Notes: generated by a model from the letters alone, not told the origin. A stretch of 64,000 nucleotides of DNA from Paenibacillus pini JCM 16418 (GCF_000576305.1 NZ_BAVZ01000014.1:44605-108604); one strand, 5' to 3'; positions 42,243-50,696 are shown, counted from the stretch's first letter. Numbers and translations: made by a program.

Positions 42243-43015
42243 TGGACAATGTGGGAGAGGCATGTTCAGTTAAGGCAATTGGTGAAATGACGGTATTAGT
42301 TACAGGTGCAAGTAGGGGAATTGGAGCAGCGATCGCTGAGCGTTTCGCCTCTGTAGGCATGAACGTTGTTATTCATTATGGGAATTCTCACGAAGCTGCT
42401 AATGATGTAGCTCGTCGCTGTATGAAGTTTGGTGGTAAGGTGATAACGGTATCGGCAGACCTTAAAGATCGTGAACAAATTTATAGAATGCGTGATAAGC
42501 TGGAGAGTCACGGCATGAATCCGGATATTCTTATTAATAATGCTGGCATCTCTCATTATGGACTCTTGTCTGAAGTGACAGAGGAGCAGTGGGATGAGGT
42601 CATGTCAGTTAATTTAAAGGGTTTGTTTCTCTGTACACAGGCTTTCATGCCGTATATGATTGCACAACGCTGCGGACGAATCATCAATATTTCATCAGTT
42701 TGGGGCATTTCCGGTGCTTCTTGTGAGGTGCTTTATTCTGCCAGTAAAGGTGGTATTAATGCGTTCACTAAAGCGCTTGCCAAGGAACTTGCACCTTCTG
42801 GTGTAACGGTGAACGCAGTGGCACCTGGGGCAGTGGATACAGCGATGCTAGATCATTTGGAGGACGATGAAATTCGTATGCTCGAAGATGAAATACCGGC
42901 TGGACGACTGGCGAGACCTGATGAAATTTCTTCACTTGTTTATTTTTTGGCACTTCCTGAATCGGGTTATATTAACGGCCAAGTCATTAGTCCAAATGGA
43001 GGATGGGTTACTTAA
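42242..43015 (+). CDS. ymfI: SDR reductase YmfI (EF-P 5-aminopentanone reductase)
   Basis: Encodes 257 aa of the classical short-chain dehydrogenase family. NADP-binding TGASRGIGAAIAE, NNAGIS, and the catalytic Ser plus YSASK (Tyr/Lys) are all present. The ending is PESGYINGQVISPNGGWVT. In B. subtilis YmfI reduces the 5-aminopentanone on EF-P Lys32. ATG 42242 overlaps the ymfH stop (TAATG). A later in-frame ATG at 42287, right at the Rossmann strand (MTVLVTGAS), is an alternative start that would remove a 15-residue extension. Confidence 0.9.
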   Translation: MDNVGEACSVKAIGEMTVLVTGASRGIGAAIAERFASVGMNVVIHYGNSHEAANDVARRCMKFGGKVITVSADLKDREQIYRMRDKLESHGMNPDILINNAGISHYGLLSEVTEEQWDEVMSVNLKGLFLCTQAFMPYMIAQRCGRIINISSVWGISGASCEVLYSASKGGINAFTKALAKELAPSGVTVNAVAPGAVDTAMLDHLEDDEIRMLEDEIPAGRLARPDEISSLVYFLALPESGYINGQVISPNGGWVT

Positions 43016-43113
43016 ATAAGCCAGTTCTACGGAGGAATAGCGTTCACACTATGAGGTTATATTACAACTGTTGATTTTAAATCTTATGCAATGAGCTGAG
43101 GAGGAGATTTATC

Positions 43114-43368
43114 ATGTCAACAGTAGTGAGAAATTTCGATACCTGGAAAAAATTTCTGGGTGAACGTGTCGTTCAAGCTGAAAAGTTAGGAATGAATGAG
43201 GATACCATTTCCAAGCTGGCTTATGAAATTGGTGATTTCCTCGATGAGAAGGTCGATCCACAGAATCCTTCTAACCGCGCCCTTAAGGAATTATGGGAAG
43301 TCGGCAATAAGGAAGAACGGCATACAATCGCCCGCTTGATGGTGAAACTTGCCAAGAGAAATGCATAA
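43114..43368 (+). CDS. ymfJ: DUF3243 family protein YmfJ
   Basis: Encodes 84 aa of the DUF3243 family, function unknown. It is helical and acidic/amphipathic, with NFDTWKKFLGERVVQAEKLGM, IGDFLDEKVDPQNP and EERHTIARLMVKL. ATG 43114 follows GAGGAGGAG at 43099-43107. It sits between ymfI and ymfK, as in B. subtilis, and is closed by a strong terminator. Confidence 0.9.
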   Translation: MSTVVRNFDTWKKFLGERVVQAEKLGMNEDTISKLAYEIGDFLDEKVDPQNPSNRALKELWEVGNKEERHTIARLMVKLAKRNA

Positions 43369-43376
43369 TGATTTGG

Positions 43377-43402
43377 AAAAAGCCCCCATTTGGGGGCTTT
43401 TC
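43377..43402 (+). terminator. Intrinsic terminator after ymfJ
   Basis: AAAAGCCCCC-ATTT-GGGGGCTTTT perfect 10-bp hairpin with T-rich end (43377-43402). Confidence 0.92.
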
Positions 43403-43555
43403 TCTAATGGTTACAGAGTTGAACTTGTTTTTCATAAGTATTTTATATATCATTAACGTGACCCGTTATGAGTTCAAATCAGCTGAACCTCTCCTGAAAA
43501 GGTTGAAGGTTTATTTTGTCGAAGCGAACGGGAAAAGGTCAGATGGGGTGTCGAA

Positions 43556-44323
43556 TTGGAATCTAAACAATGGTATATGGAATACAGGATACATAAGAAC
43601 CGTCCCGGTCTTCTTGGAGATATTGCTTCTCTCTTGGGTATGCTGGAAGTTAACATATTGACAATAAACGGTGTAGAAGGCAAAACACGTGGTATGCTTC
43701 TGGAAACAGATGATGATGAGAAAATACATTTGATGGGTTCCATGTTGAAAAAAGTGGATAATATTACAGTGGGGGCCCTGAGAGTAGCAAAATTGGTTGA
43801 TATTCTTGCGGTGCGTCATGGACGATATATCGACAGAGATTCGGATGACAAAAAGACGTTTCGTTTCACTCGGGATGAGCTGGGATTACTTGTCGACTTT
43901 TTGGGTGAAATATTTAAGAAGGAAGGAAATCAAGTCATCGGATTACGTGGGATGCCACGGGTTGGTAAAACGGAGTCTATTATCGCAGGCAGTGTGTGCG
44001 CAATGAAACGATGGACGTTTGTATCCTCAACACTACTTCGTCAAACGGTACGAAGCCAGTTGTCAGAAGATGAAATGAATCATAACAACGTTTTTATTAT
44101 AGATGGTATTGTGAGTACAATTCGTTCGAATGAGCGGCATTATAATCTTTTACAGGATATTATGAATATGCCTTGTACAAAGGTAATTGAACATCCAGAT
44201 GTTTTTGTGCAAGAGTCCGAATACACTTATGATGATTTCAATATCATTGTTGAACTCAGAAACAATCCGCAAGAAGAAATTCTCTATGATACGTTTACCA
44301 GCACATATAGCGATGATCTATAA
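43556..44323 (+). CDS. ymfK: DUF3388 family protein YmfK
   Basis: Encodes 255 aa. It has an N-terminal ACT-like region (YMEYRIHKNRPGLLGDIASLLGMLEVNILTIN), split here only for length: ligand-binding ACT folds start this way. A nucleotide-binding-like second half follows (GLRGMPRVGKTESIIAG resembles a Walker A, VFIIDGIVSTIRSNE a Walker B). The exact role is unknown. TTG 43556 is chosen because GGGGTG lies nine bases upstream and the homology starts there. It is followed after 29 bases by rodZ. Confidence 0.87.
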   Translation: MESKQWYMEYRIHKNRPGLLGDIASLLGMLEVNILTINGVEGKTRGMLLETDDDEKIHLMGSMLKKVDNITVGALRVAKLVDILAVRHGRYIDRDSDDKKTFRFTRDELGLLVDFLGEIFKKEGNQVIGLRGMPRVGKTESIIAGSVCAMKRWTFVSSTLLRQTVRSQLSEDEMNHNNVFIIDGIVSTIRSNERHYNLLQDIMNMPCTKVIEHPDVFVQESEYTYDDFNIIVELRNNPQEEILYDTFTSTYSDDL

Positions 44324-44352
44324 CATGAATATTTTGAAGAGGAGGTGATGGT

Positions 44353-45387
44353 ATGTCTGAACTGGGTCAACAGTTAAGAGAAGCCAGATTACAAAAAGGT
44401 ATGAGTCTGGACGACGTGCAAGAAATGACAAAAATCCGCAAGAGATATTTGGAAGCCATCGAAGCTGGGGATTATAAGGTGCTCCCGGGAAGTTTTTATG
44501 TGAGGGCTTTTATCAAAACCTATGCCGAAACGGTTGGGCTAGATCCTGATGAACTGCTGGAAGGGCATAAACAGGATGTGGGTCCAGCTGAGCCTGAAAC
44601 GGTCATGGAACCTGTAATTCAGAAACGTACAAAGAATCGAACAGCTCCAGAACGAAATGTGAAATGGCTGTCTACCGTTCTGATGTGGACGTTCCCAATT
44701 CTAATTATTGTAGTTATTTACTTATACGCGAGCCACCAAAAAGAACCGAAGGTGAATCAAGTAGACGATAGTAAATTGACTAATACGGAACAGAACCCAG
44801 CGACACAGCCGACTCCGCCCGTGACGAAGCCTCAAGAACCTGTGAAGGAGCCTGACACTACGACTACGCCGGGTACTAATCCTGATGGAACTACGGGTGG
44901 TGGTACGACTGGTGAAGATGCAACGAATGGTACAGGTACGACTACGGAGCCGGAAAATAATACAGGCAGTCAAGTAACAACAGTAACTCCTGCGGGTAAG
45001 AAGGGTAAAGATACAATCTTTAATGTATCAGCTCCTCAAGGAAGTCCTGTACAAATAGAAATCAAGGCGACTGGCAAGAGCTGGCTCGAGATATACAAGG
45101 GAAATAATATCCATGGTGAAAAGCTGCAATTTGGTAATACAGAAGCAGGTCAAACATTCTCCTTTACACTTGATTCAACTGGGATTTATATTAAGTCAGG
45201 ATATTCCCCTGCAACGGATATAACAGTTGCTGGACAACCAGTTAAAGATGGTAAGTCAACATCTCGTATTCTAGTACGATATGGTCCTGAGGGCGATGGA
45301 GACAGCACAGGTCAGTCAACTAATAGCGGTAATGGTACTACGAATTCAGATTCCAATGACGAATCAAGCACAACCGGAAACAACTAA
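44353..45387 (+). CDS. rodZ: Cytoskeletal protein RodZ (YmfM)
   Basis: Encodes 344 aa. The N-terminal cytoplasmic Xre-type HTH (LREARLQKGMSLDDVQEM, about 7-60) is the region that binds MreB in characterised RodZ. A basic stretch and a single membrane segment (about 112-132; STVLMWTFPILIIVVIYLYA) follow. Outside lie a Thr/Pro/Gly-rich linker (about 140-210) and a beta-rich DUF4115 domain (SWLEIYKGNNIHGEKLQFG). The tail is Ser/Asn/Gly-rich. ATG 44353 follows AAGAGGAGGTGATGG. This organises cell-wall elongation. Confidence 0.92.
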   Translation: MSELGQQLREARLQKGMSLDDVQEMTKIRKRYLEAIEAGDYKVLPGSFYVRAFIKTYAETVGLDPDELLEGHKQDVGPAEPETVMEPVIQKRTKNRTAPERNVKWLSTVLMWTFPILIIVVIYLYASHQKEPKVNQVDDSKLTNTEQNPATQPTPPVTKPQEPVKEPDTTTTPGTNPDGTTGGGTTGEDATNGTGTTTEPENNTGSQVTTVTPAGKKGKDTIFNVSAPQGSPVQIEIKATGKSWLEIYKGNNIHGEKLQFGNTEAGQTFSFTLDSTGIYIKSGYSPATDITVAGQPVKDGKSTSRILVRYGPEGDGDSTGQSTNSGNGTTNSDSNDESSTTGNN

Positions 45388-45422
45388 TATTTCAAGAGTA
45401 TAAGCCCTTGCTCTTAAGGAAA

Positions 45423-45460
45423 GACTAGAGCTATCTTTGATGGTAGTTTCTAGTCGTCTA
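45423..45460 (+). terminator. Weak terminator candidate after rodZ
   Basis: AGACTAGA pairs with TTCTAGTC-type sequence, with an inner CTATC/GGTAG stem. No proper T-run follows, so termination is uncertain. Confidence 0.35.
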
Positions 45461-45488
45461 ATTTCCACTGAAATGAGGTGCTTGTGCT

Positions 45489-45656
45489 ATGACAGTTAGC
45501 TGGATCGTAACTGGTTTGGGTATTGTTGTCAGCCTCTTTGGTTATTACCTGACTCCAAATTCTTGGGGGTATGGCGTTTTGGGCTATGGTCTTGCTCATA
45601 TCGTTTTGGGCATATTAGATATGTTCAGACAGCCCGTGCGAGATTCGCAAGCATAA
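45489..45656 (+). CDS. Small membrane protein, 55 aa
   Basis: A short gene from ATG 45489 to TAA 45656. AGGTG at 45476-45480 is a reasonable ribosome binding site. The protein is nearly all hydrophobic with two predicted membrane segments (about 5-21 and 27-46), separated by a short YYLTPNSWGYG turn, and ends in a polar tail RQPVRDSQA. I do not recognise the family. It lies between rodZ and a terminator, so it may be co-transcribed with rodZ. Its codon use and ribosome binding site look genuine. Confidence 0.7.
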   Translation: MTVSWIVTGLGIVVSLFGYYLTPNSWGYGVLGYGLAHIVLGILDMFRQPVRDSQA

Positions 45657-45668
45657 AATATGTATGAA

Positions 45669-45718
45669 AGAGACATTTCTGAAGGATTATTTCATCCAAA
45701 GGAATGTCTTTTTATTGT
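45669..45718 (+). terminator. Terminator after the 55-aa protein gene
   Basis: AGAGACATTT-C pairs with GG-AATGTCTTTT, ending TTTTTATTGTTTTTTT. Stem of about 9 bp with a large loop. Confidence 0.65.
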
Positions 45719-45744
45719 TTTTTTAAGAAAAATGTGTGGTTTAT

Positions 45745-45773
45745 TAGACTTGATGTCTATATTTTCATATAAT
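45745..45773 (+). promoter_or_regulatory. Promoter candidate of yajQ
   Basis: TAGACT (45745-45750), 17-bp spacer, perfect TATAAT (45768-45773). Confidence 0.5.
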
Positions 45774-45806
45774 ATATCTTGATGTTTAAAGAAAGGACGT
45801 GAAGTC

Positions 45807-46298
45807 ATGAGTTCAGAAAGTTCATTTGATATTGTGTCTAAGTTTGATTTGCAGGAAATGACGAATGCGATTACGCAAGCAGAGAAAGAGATTGAGACAC
45901 GCTTTGACTTTAAAGGAAGTAAAAGCAGTTTAAAACTCGAAAAAGATGCACTTGTTGTGGTCTCAGATGATGAGTATAAGCTCAATTCAGTACTCGATAT
46001 TTTGCAATCGAAGATGGTTAAGCGTGGTTTATCTCTTAAAAATGTGGATTACGGCAAAGTTGAACCTGCTTCGCTCGGGTCTGTTCGTCAGAAAATCACA
46101 CTGAAGCAGGGGATTGATCAAGACAATGCGAAAAAAATTAATGTCTTGATTCGTGACTCGAAGCTAAAGGTAAAGAGTCAAATTCAGGGTGACCAAATTC
46201 GTGTGACAGGTAAGAGTAAGAATGATCTGCAAGAAATTATGCAGATGCTTCGCAAAGCAGAATTAAAGCTTGATTTACAGTTTATGAATTTTAAATAA
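45807..46298 (+). CDS. yajQ: YajQ family nucleotide-binding protein
   Basis: Encodes 163 aa, the full family length. Members have two ferredoxin-like domains and bind nucleotides; some proteobacterial homologues bind cyclic di-GMP. Typical stretches are SSFDIVSKFDLQEMTNAITQ, DFKGSKSSLKLE, and KLKVKSQIQGDQIRVTGKSK. ATG 45807 follows AAAGGACGTG. It has its own promoter and is followed by a gap with the pgsA promoter. Role in this organism unknown. Confidence 0.93.
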   Translation: MSSESSFDIVSKFDLQEMTNAITQAEKEIETRFDFKGSKSSLKLEKDALVVVSDDEYKLNSVLDILQSKMVKRGLSLKNVDYGKVEPASLGSVRQKITLKQGIDQDNAKKINVLIRDSKLKVKSQIQGDQIRVTGKSKNDLQEIMQMLRKAELKLDLQFMNFK

Positions 46299-46339
46299 TG
46301 CGCCTATTTTTGAAAAGAAGGATGAACGGTCTTCGCTTT

Positions 46340-46369
46340 TTGACATAGCATATTTTGATATATTATACT
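46340..46369 (+). promoter_or_regulatory. SigA promoter upstream of pgsA
   Basis: Perfect TTGACA (46340-46345), 18-bp spacer, TATACT (46364-46369). The transcript would begin near 46376 and include a 25-codon mini-ORF before pgsA. Confidence 0.7.
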
Positions 46370-46419
46370 TGATCAGTGTAATTATGGATGACGGGCTTTT
46401 GATTATTGGGGGATGCGGA

Positions 46420-46497
46420 ATGACAGAACAAACAAATAATGTCACGCTCAGTGCGGTTTTAGCGAGTTATTTTCTTTCTGGGGAGGGTGAACAGTGA
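46420..46497 (+). CDS. Mini-ORF overlapping the pgsA start (possible leader peptide or gene remnant)
   Basis: ATG 46420 to TGA 46495-46497, 25 codons. GGGGGA at 46408-46413 is a plausible ribosome binding site. The peptide begins MTEQTNNVTL. The frame contains the pgsA ribosome binding site and ends across the pgsA GTG, so it could couple translation. It could also be the fused ends of a lost gene; rimO precedes pgsA in many Paenibacillus, to my recollection. Not verified. Confidence 0.3.
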   Translation: MTEQTNNVTLSAVLASYFLSGEGEQ

Positions 46498-47081
46498 ATC
46501 TGCCCAACCGCATCACAATCGCGAGGATTTGTCTGATTCCGATCATGATGGTATTTTTGCTAGTTGATTTCAGTTTTTATCCTGAACCGTTGGTTTGGGG
46601 TTCGTATGAACTGCCCTATAACCAACTAATAGCAGCTGTAATATTTATTGTGGCAGCCAGTACGGATGGGATTGATGGTTACCTGGCTCGCAAGAATAAT
46701 ATGGTTACGAATTTAGGTAAATTGCTGGATCCTTTAGCGGATAAGCTACTTGTTGCTGCCATACTGATTTCATTAGTAGAAATGGGAAAATGCGATTCAT
46801 GGATTGCAGTGATCATTATTAGTCGTGAATTTGCTGTGACGGGATTACGTCAAGTTGCATTGCTTGATGGTGCTGTTGTAGCTGCGAGTTATTGGGGGAA
46901 AGTAAAGACTGTTGTTCAAATTGTCGCTATTGTGGCGATGCTGATTAACAACTTTCCGTTTGTATTTGCAGGCATTCCGTTTGATTCGATTGCAACTTGG
47001 GCGGCAGCATTAATAACCCTCTATTCCGGAATCGATTATTTTGTGAAAAATAGAAAATTGCTTCATGCATCTAACGTTTAA
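46494..47081 (+). CDS. pgsA: CDP-diacylglycerol-glycerol-3-phosphate 3-phosphatidyltransferase
   Basis: Encodes 195 aa. It makes phosphatidylglycerol phosphate from the CDP-diacylglycerol supplied by cdsA. The CDP-alcohol phosphotransferase signature D-G-x(2)-A-R-x(8)-G-x(3)-D-x(3)-D is complete in IDGYLARKNNM with LGKLLDPLADKL. At least four membrane segments are visible. GTG 46494 follows GGGGAGGG at 46480-46487. pgsA-cinA-recA order matches B. subtilis. Confidence 0.96.
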   Translation: MNLPNRITIARICLIPIMMVFLLVDFSFYPEPLVWGSYELPYNQLIAAVIFIVAASTDGIDGYLARKNNMVTNLGKLLDPLADKLLVAAILISLVEMGKCDSWIAVIIISREFAVTGLRQVALLDGAVVAASYWGKVKTVVQIVAIVAMLINNFPFVFAGIPFDSIATWAAALITLYSGIDYFVKNRKLLHASNV

Positions 47082-47083
47082 CG

Positions 47084-47112
47084 GCAATAGGACTTATCCT
47101 ATTGCTTTTTAT
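47084..47112 (+). terminator. Intrinsic terminator after pgsA
   Basis: GCAATAGGA (47084-47092) pairs with TCCTATTGC (47097-47105) around loop CTTA, followed by TTTTTATTT. Confidence 0.88.
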
Positions 47113-47204
47113 TTCCCATTTATCAGAAAATGCTGTTGTACCTTCATGATTAATTGTAAATGATAAATACATATCACAGATGTAAATGAGGAGGCGTGAG
47201 AAGC

Positions 47205-48455
47205 ATGAAAGCAGAGATTATCGCAGTGGGCACGGAACTGCTTCTGGGCCAAATCGTAAATACAAACGCACAGTTCTTATCTAGAGAACTTGCCGCTATA
47301 GGCATTGATGTTTATTGTCAAACGGTGGTAGGGGACAATATGTCTCGGCTGAAGAATGCTATTGAATTAGCTACCAAGCGTGCAGATGTTTTGCTATTTA
47401 CGGGTGGAATTGGGCCAACTCAAGATGATCTCACGAAGGACGCGTTGGCTGAGTTTCTTGGACGTGAGCTTCATATCGATCGACTTGCGATGGATCAGGT
47501 GGAGAAATTCTTCGTGAGCAGAGGCATACATATGACAGAAAACAATCGGCGTCAGGCTCTTATTATTGAAGGAAGCACACCGCTTCCTAACGAGACTGGA
47601 CTTGCAGTCGGGGTTGCTTTGACAGAAGAGAACAAATTTTATGTTGTTCTTCCGGGTCCTCCTAAAGAAATGATGCCCATGTTTAATCAGCAAGCTAAAC
47701 CCTGGCTCTTACAACATGCTTTGACGGATGAAATGCCGATCTATTCTAAAATGCTTAAGTTCGCTGGAATTGGTGAATCTTTACTTGAAGATAAGCTTCT
47801 TGATTTAATTCATGCTCAAAGCGATCCTACCATTGCTCCTTACGCCAAGGAAGGGGAAGTTACTGTAAGGATCTCTACCAAGGCAAATAGCGAGCAGGAG
47901 GCTCTTGTGAAGCTGAATACGCTTGAGGCGGAAATACAGAAGCGTCTTCCGGAGCACATGTATGCAAATACTGATGTACCAATCGAAAAGATGATCGTCG
48001 ACATTATGTCGGATCGAGGTCTCACATTAGGTATTGCTGAGAGCTGTACGGGTGGGCTTGTGATGGAGAGTATCACTTCCATTCCGGGTAGCGGAGACAT
48101 GTTTAAAGGTGGAGTTGTGTGTTACTCGAATGCTATTAAGGAGAAGCTTCTCAATGTTCCTCATGCATTGCTCGAAGGTCCAGATGCGCCCGGCGCTGTT
48201 AGCCATGAAGTAGCTAAGGTGCTTGCAGAGCAGGTTCGAATGATTATGGACAGTGATTTTGGATTATCCGTAACGGGAGTTGCGGGCCCTGCATTCTCAG
48301 AACATAAACCGGTTGGGTTAGTGTATGTGGCTATTGCGAGACGTGAGGGTGAGACCGAAGTATATGAGCTTCGTTTCAGTGGTAACCGGGAAACGATTCG
48401 TATTCGTACAGCCAAAACTTTGCTCCATCATCTATGGAAAAAGTTAATTCTATAG
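47205..48455 (+). CDS. cinA: Competence/damage-inducible protein CinA
   Basis: Encodes 416 aa. The N-terminal MoCF-like domain (AEIIAVGTELLLGQIVNTNA; FTGGIGPTQDDLTKDAL) is associated with ADP-ribose pyrophosphatase activity in homologues. The C-terminal domain (GLTLGIAESCTGGLVMESI; VTGVAGPA) is the NMN/pyrazine amidase type. This enzyme may join the NAD recycling genes at the end of the window in function. ATG 47205 is ten bases after GGAGG (47190-47194); an earlier in-frame GTG 47196 is too close. recA follows, as in many Bacillota. Confidence 0.94.
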   Translation: MKAEIIAVGTELLLGQIVNTNAQFLSRELAAIGIDVYCQTVVGDNMSRLKNAIELATKRADVLLFTGGIGPTQDDLTKDALAEFLGRELHIDRLAMDQVEKFFVSRGIHMTENNRRQALIIEGSTPLPNETGLAVGVALTEENKFYVVLPGPPKEMMPMFNQQAKPWLLQHALTDEMPIYSKMLKFAGIGESLLEDKLLDLIHAQSDPTIAPYAKEGEVTVRISTKANSEQEALVKLNTLEAEIQKRLPEHMYANTDVPIEKMIVDIMSDRGLTLGIAESCTGGLVMESITSIPGSGDMFKGGVVCYSNAIKEKLLNVPHALLEGPDAPGAVSHEVAKVLAEQVRMIMDSDFGLSVTGVAGPAFSEHKPVGLVYVAIARREGETEVYELRFSGNRETIRIRTAKTLLHHLWKKLIL

Positions 48456-48540
48456 GCTGAAAGATAATTTATGTTTAGGTTAATAGAGTTAACATAGTTG
48501 TGAACCTTATTATTTTGAATGTATAATATAACCAATACGG

Positions 48541-48583
48541 AAGAACCGTTGCAATCTAATCGTTGCTGCGGTTCTTTTTTTGT
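48541..48583 (+). terminator. Intrinsic terminator after cinA
   Basis: AAGAACCG (48542-48549) pairs with CGGTTCTT (48570-48577), followed by a run of T. Inner bases CAAT/GTTG add to the stem. Confidence 0.85.
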
Positions 48584-48632
48584 TGAGCTATAAGGCATCG
48601 AAAGGGAAAGGAGTATGATAACTGCAAAAAAA

Positions 48633-48646
48633 CGAATGTATGTTCG
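48633..48646 (+). promoter_or_regulatory. LexA/DinR (SOS) box upstream of recA
   Basis: CGAATGTATGTTCG matches the Bacillus SOS consensus CGAACRNRYGTTYG at all defined positions but one. It lies nine bases upstream of the recA -35, where LexA binding would block transcription until DNA damage. Confidence 0.8.
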
Positions 48647-48654
48647 AAAAAAGC

Positions 48655-48683
48655 TTGGCAAATGGTTTCAAACAAGGTATTAT
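48655..48683 (+). promoter_or_regulatory. SigA promoter of recA
   Basis: TTGGCA (48655-48660), 17-bp spacer, TATTAT (48678-48683); an overlapping TATAAT starts at 48681. Confidence 0.65.
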
Positions 48684-48720
48684 AATAGTATTAGTATAAA
48701 CAGTGAAGGAAGTGATTTTA

Positions 48721-49782
48721 TTGTCAGATCGTCGTGCTGCGCTTGAAATGGCGCTTCGTCAAATAGAGAAACAATTCGGTAAAGGTTCGATTATGAAATT
48801 GGGTGAATCCACTCATATGCAAGTGGAAGTAGTTCCCAGCGGAGCTTTAGCTTTGGATATTGCATTAGGTATAGGCGGATTTCCTAGAGGCCGCGTTATT
48901 GAAGTATATGGTCCAGAATCTTCTGGTAAAACCACAGTAGCTCTTCATGCTATTGCTGAAGTACAGAGAACAGGTGGACAAGCTGCTTTTATTGATGCTG
49001 AACATGCGCTGGATCCTTCATATGCTAGCAAACTAGGTGTTAATATCGATGAATTGCTATTGTCTCAGCCAGACACTGGTGAGCAGGCACTTGAAATTGC
49101 GGAAGCACTTGTTCGCAGTGGAGCTGTAGATATCGTCGTTATTGACTCCGTAGCTGCACTGGTTCCTAAGGCAGAAATCGAAGGCGACATGGGTGACTCT
49201 CACGTAGGTCTACAAGCTCGCTTGATGTCTCAGGCTCTTCGTAAGCTGTCCGGTGCAATTAGTAAGTCGAAGACGATTGCTATCTTTATTAACCAACTTC
49301 GTGAAAAGGTCGGGGTTATGTTTGGTAATCCGGAGACAACACCAGGTGGACGCGCGTTGAAATTCTATTCCTCTGTTCGTTTGGATGTACGTCGTATTGA
49401 GAGCATTAAGGTGGGCAACGATGTTGTGGGTAACCGCACACGGATTAAAGTTGTCAAGAATAAGGTAGCTCCTCCTTTCAAACAGGCCGAGGTTGATATT
49501 ATGTACGGTCAAGGTATTTCGAAGGAAGGTAGCATTATTGATATTGGTACTGAGCTGGATATCGTCAATAAGAGCGGTGCGTGGTACTCTTATGAGGGTG
49601 AGCGATTAGGTCAAGGTCGTGAGAATGCTAAGCAATTTTTGAAAGAAAATGTACAAATCTGTGATGTGATCGAGACCAAGATTCGTGAAGCTAGTAATTT
49701 AGTTACTCATGTGGAAGAACCGTCTGCGAAGGATCTGGAAGCAGAGGAACGCGAAGCACAGGAATTGCTTGAATTAGAATAG
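48721..49782 (+). CDS. recA: Recombinase RecA
   Basis: Encodes 353 aa. It forms filaments on ssDNA, catalyses strand exchange and triggers LexA self-cleavage. Walker A GPESSGKTT and Walker B region DIVVIDSVAALVPKAEIEG are present, as are loop GVMFGNPETTPGGRALKF and FINQLREKVG. The C-terminus is acidic. TTG 48721 begins SDRRAALEMALRQIEKQFGKG, the usual N-terminus, and follows GAAGGAAGTG. The frame is open to GTG 48703, but that would place the ribosome binding site inside the gene. Confidence 0.97.
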   Translation: MSDRRAALEMALRQIEKQFGKGSIMKLGESTHMQVEVVPSGALALDIALGIGGFPRGRVIEVYGPESSGKTTVALHAIAEVQRTGGQAAFIDAEHALDPSYASKLGVNIDELLLSQPDTGEQALEIAEALVRSGAVDIVVIDSVAALVPKAEIEGDMGDSHVGLQARLMSQALRKLSGAISKSKTIAIFINQLREKVGVMFGNPETTPGGRALKFYSSVRLDVRRIESIKVGNDVVGNRTRIKVVKNKVAPPFKQAEVDIMYGQGISKEGSIIDIGTELDIVNKSGAWYSYEGERLGQGRENAKQFLKENVQICDVIETKIREASNLVTHVEEPSAKDLEAEEREAQELLELE

Positions 49783-49798
49783 ATGATTAAGAACTTAG

Positions 49799-49833
49799 GC
49801 GCCCTGTGATATTATGTCACAGGGTGCTTTTTT
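49799..49833 (+). terminator. Intrinsic terminator after recA
   Basis: GCGCCCTGTGA pairs with TCACAGGGTGC around loop TATTATG, followed by TTTTTT. Confidence 0.9.
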
Positions 49834-49870
49834 CCAAATGGGATGATGTTGAATCAATAGGGGTGAGAAG

Positions 49871-50605
49871 ATGACGATGAAGGATGATGACTCAGATTTA
49901 GAACAAGAGAGTAGTGTTGTTGCTCACTTCCCGGATAACGAGAGTCTGGAAATAACATCTGTTGAAAAATTACGAAGACCTAAAGGAAGATATTTAATTT
50001 CTTTTGGTCCTTATTCGGTGTCTGTCCACGAAGATGTAGTGGTTAAATACCGTATGATGAAGGGGAATTCCTTCTGGAAGCAGGAGCTAGAGGACATCAT
50101 ACTTGCCGATGAGAAGCAGCAGGCCTACGTTCATGGATTAAGTTATTTGGGGCATAAGCCGCGCACACGCAAGGAAATCGCTGACCGTCTTCGTGACAAA
50201 GGTATGGAAGCCAATACGATTGAGGTTGCTGTACAGCGTTTGGAGAACGAAGGGCTGGTCAATGATGAAATATATGCGAAGCAGTGGGCGGAGCAGAGGA
50301 TTACAAACCAGCGTAAAGGTAAGGCATGGGTCAGACAGGAACTGCAGCAGAAGGGCGTTGATAAGGTGTTAATTACGGAAGCGCTAGCTGAGGTCAGTCC
50401 TGAACAGGAATTTGACAGTGCTCTGGTGATTGGTAGAAAGAAATGGAATCAGATCAAGGGAGAAATTCTAGATAAGAAACGTAAAACAGGAGCATATTTG
50501 ATGAGGAGAGGTTTCTCTGGAGATCAGGTAAGGAATGTTATTAACCGTTTGATTCAAGAGGATAATTTACCTGAGGACGAAGAAGAAAGTTATTCTTTTG
50601 ACTAA
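49871..50605 (+). CDS. recX: Recombination regulator RecX
   Basis: Encodes 244 aa of three-helix repeats. RecX caps and modulates RecA filaments, and the gene usually follows recA. Family segments are YVHGLSYLGHKPRTRKEIADRL, RLENEGLVNDEIYAKQWAEQR and LMRRGFSGDQVRNVINRL. ATG 49871 follows GGGGTGAGAAG; ATG 49877 is an alternative. The N-terminal 80 residues resemble the longer Bacillales form. Confidence 0.92.
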   Translation: MTMKDDDSDLEQESSVVAHFPDNESLEITSVEKLRRPKGRYLISFGPYSVSVHEDVVVKYRMMKGNSFWKQELEDIILADEKQQAYVHGLSYLGHKPRTRKEIADRLRDKGMEANTIEVAVQRLENEGLVNDEIYAKQWAEQRITNQRKGKAWVRQELQQKGVDKVLITEALAEVSPEQEFDSALVIGRKKWNQIKGEILDKKRKTGAYLMRRGFSGDQVRNVINRLIQEDNLPEDEEESYSFD

Positions 50606-50696
50606 TTGTAGAGTGATGTATGACAAGGTTTGATAATCTGTCATTTAAATAAATACCATTAAATTAAGAACTTAACGAAGAATGAACCGCATTCTC

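Noticed and set aside
43368..43661. 97-codon open frame on + after ymfJ
   Set aside because: It begins in the terminator, overlaps ymfK in another frame, and has no family resemblance.
44722..44973. Antisense frame opposite rodZ rich in Arg and Ser
   Set aside because: It is the complement of the Thr/Pro/Gly linker of rodZ; low complexity, no start signal.
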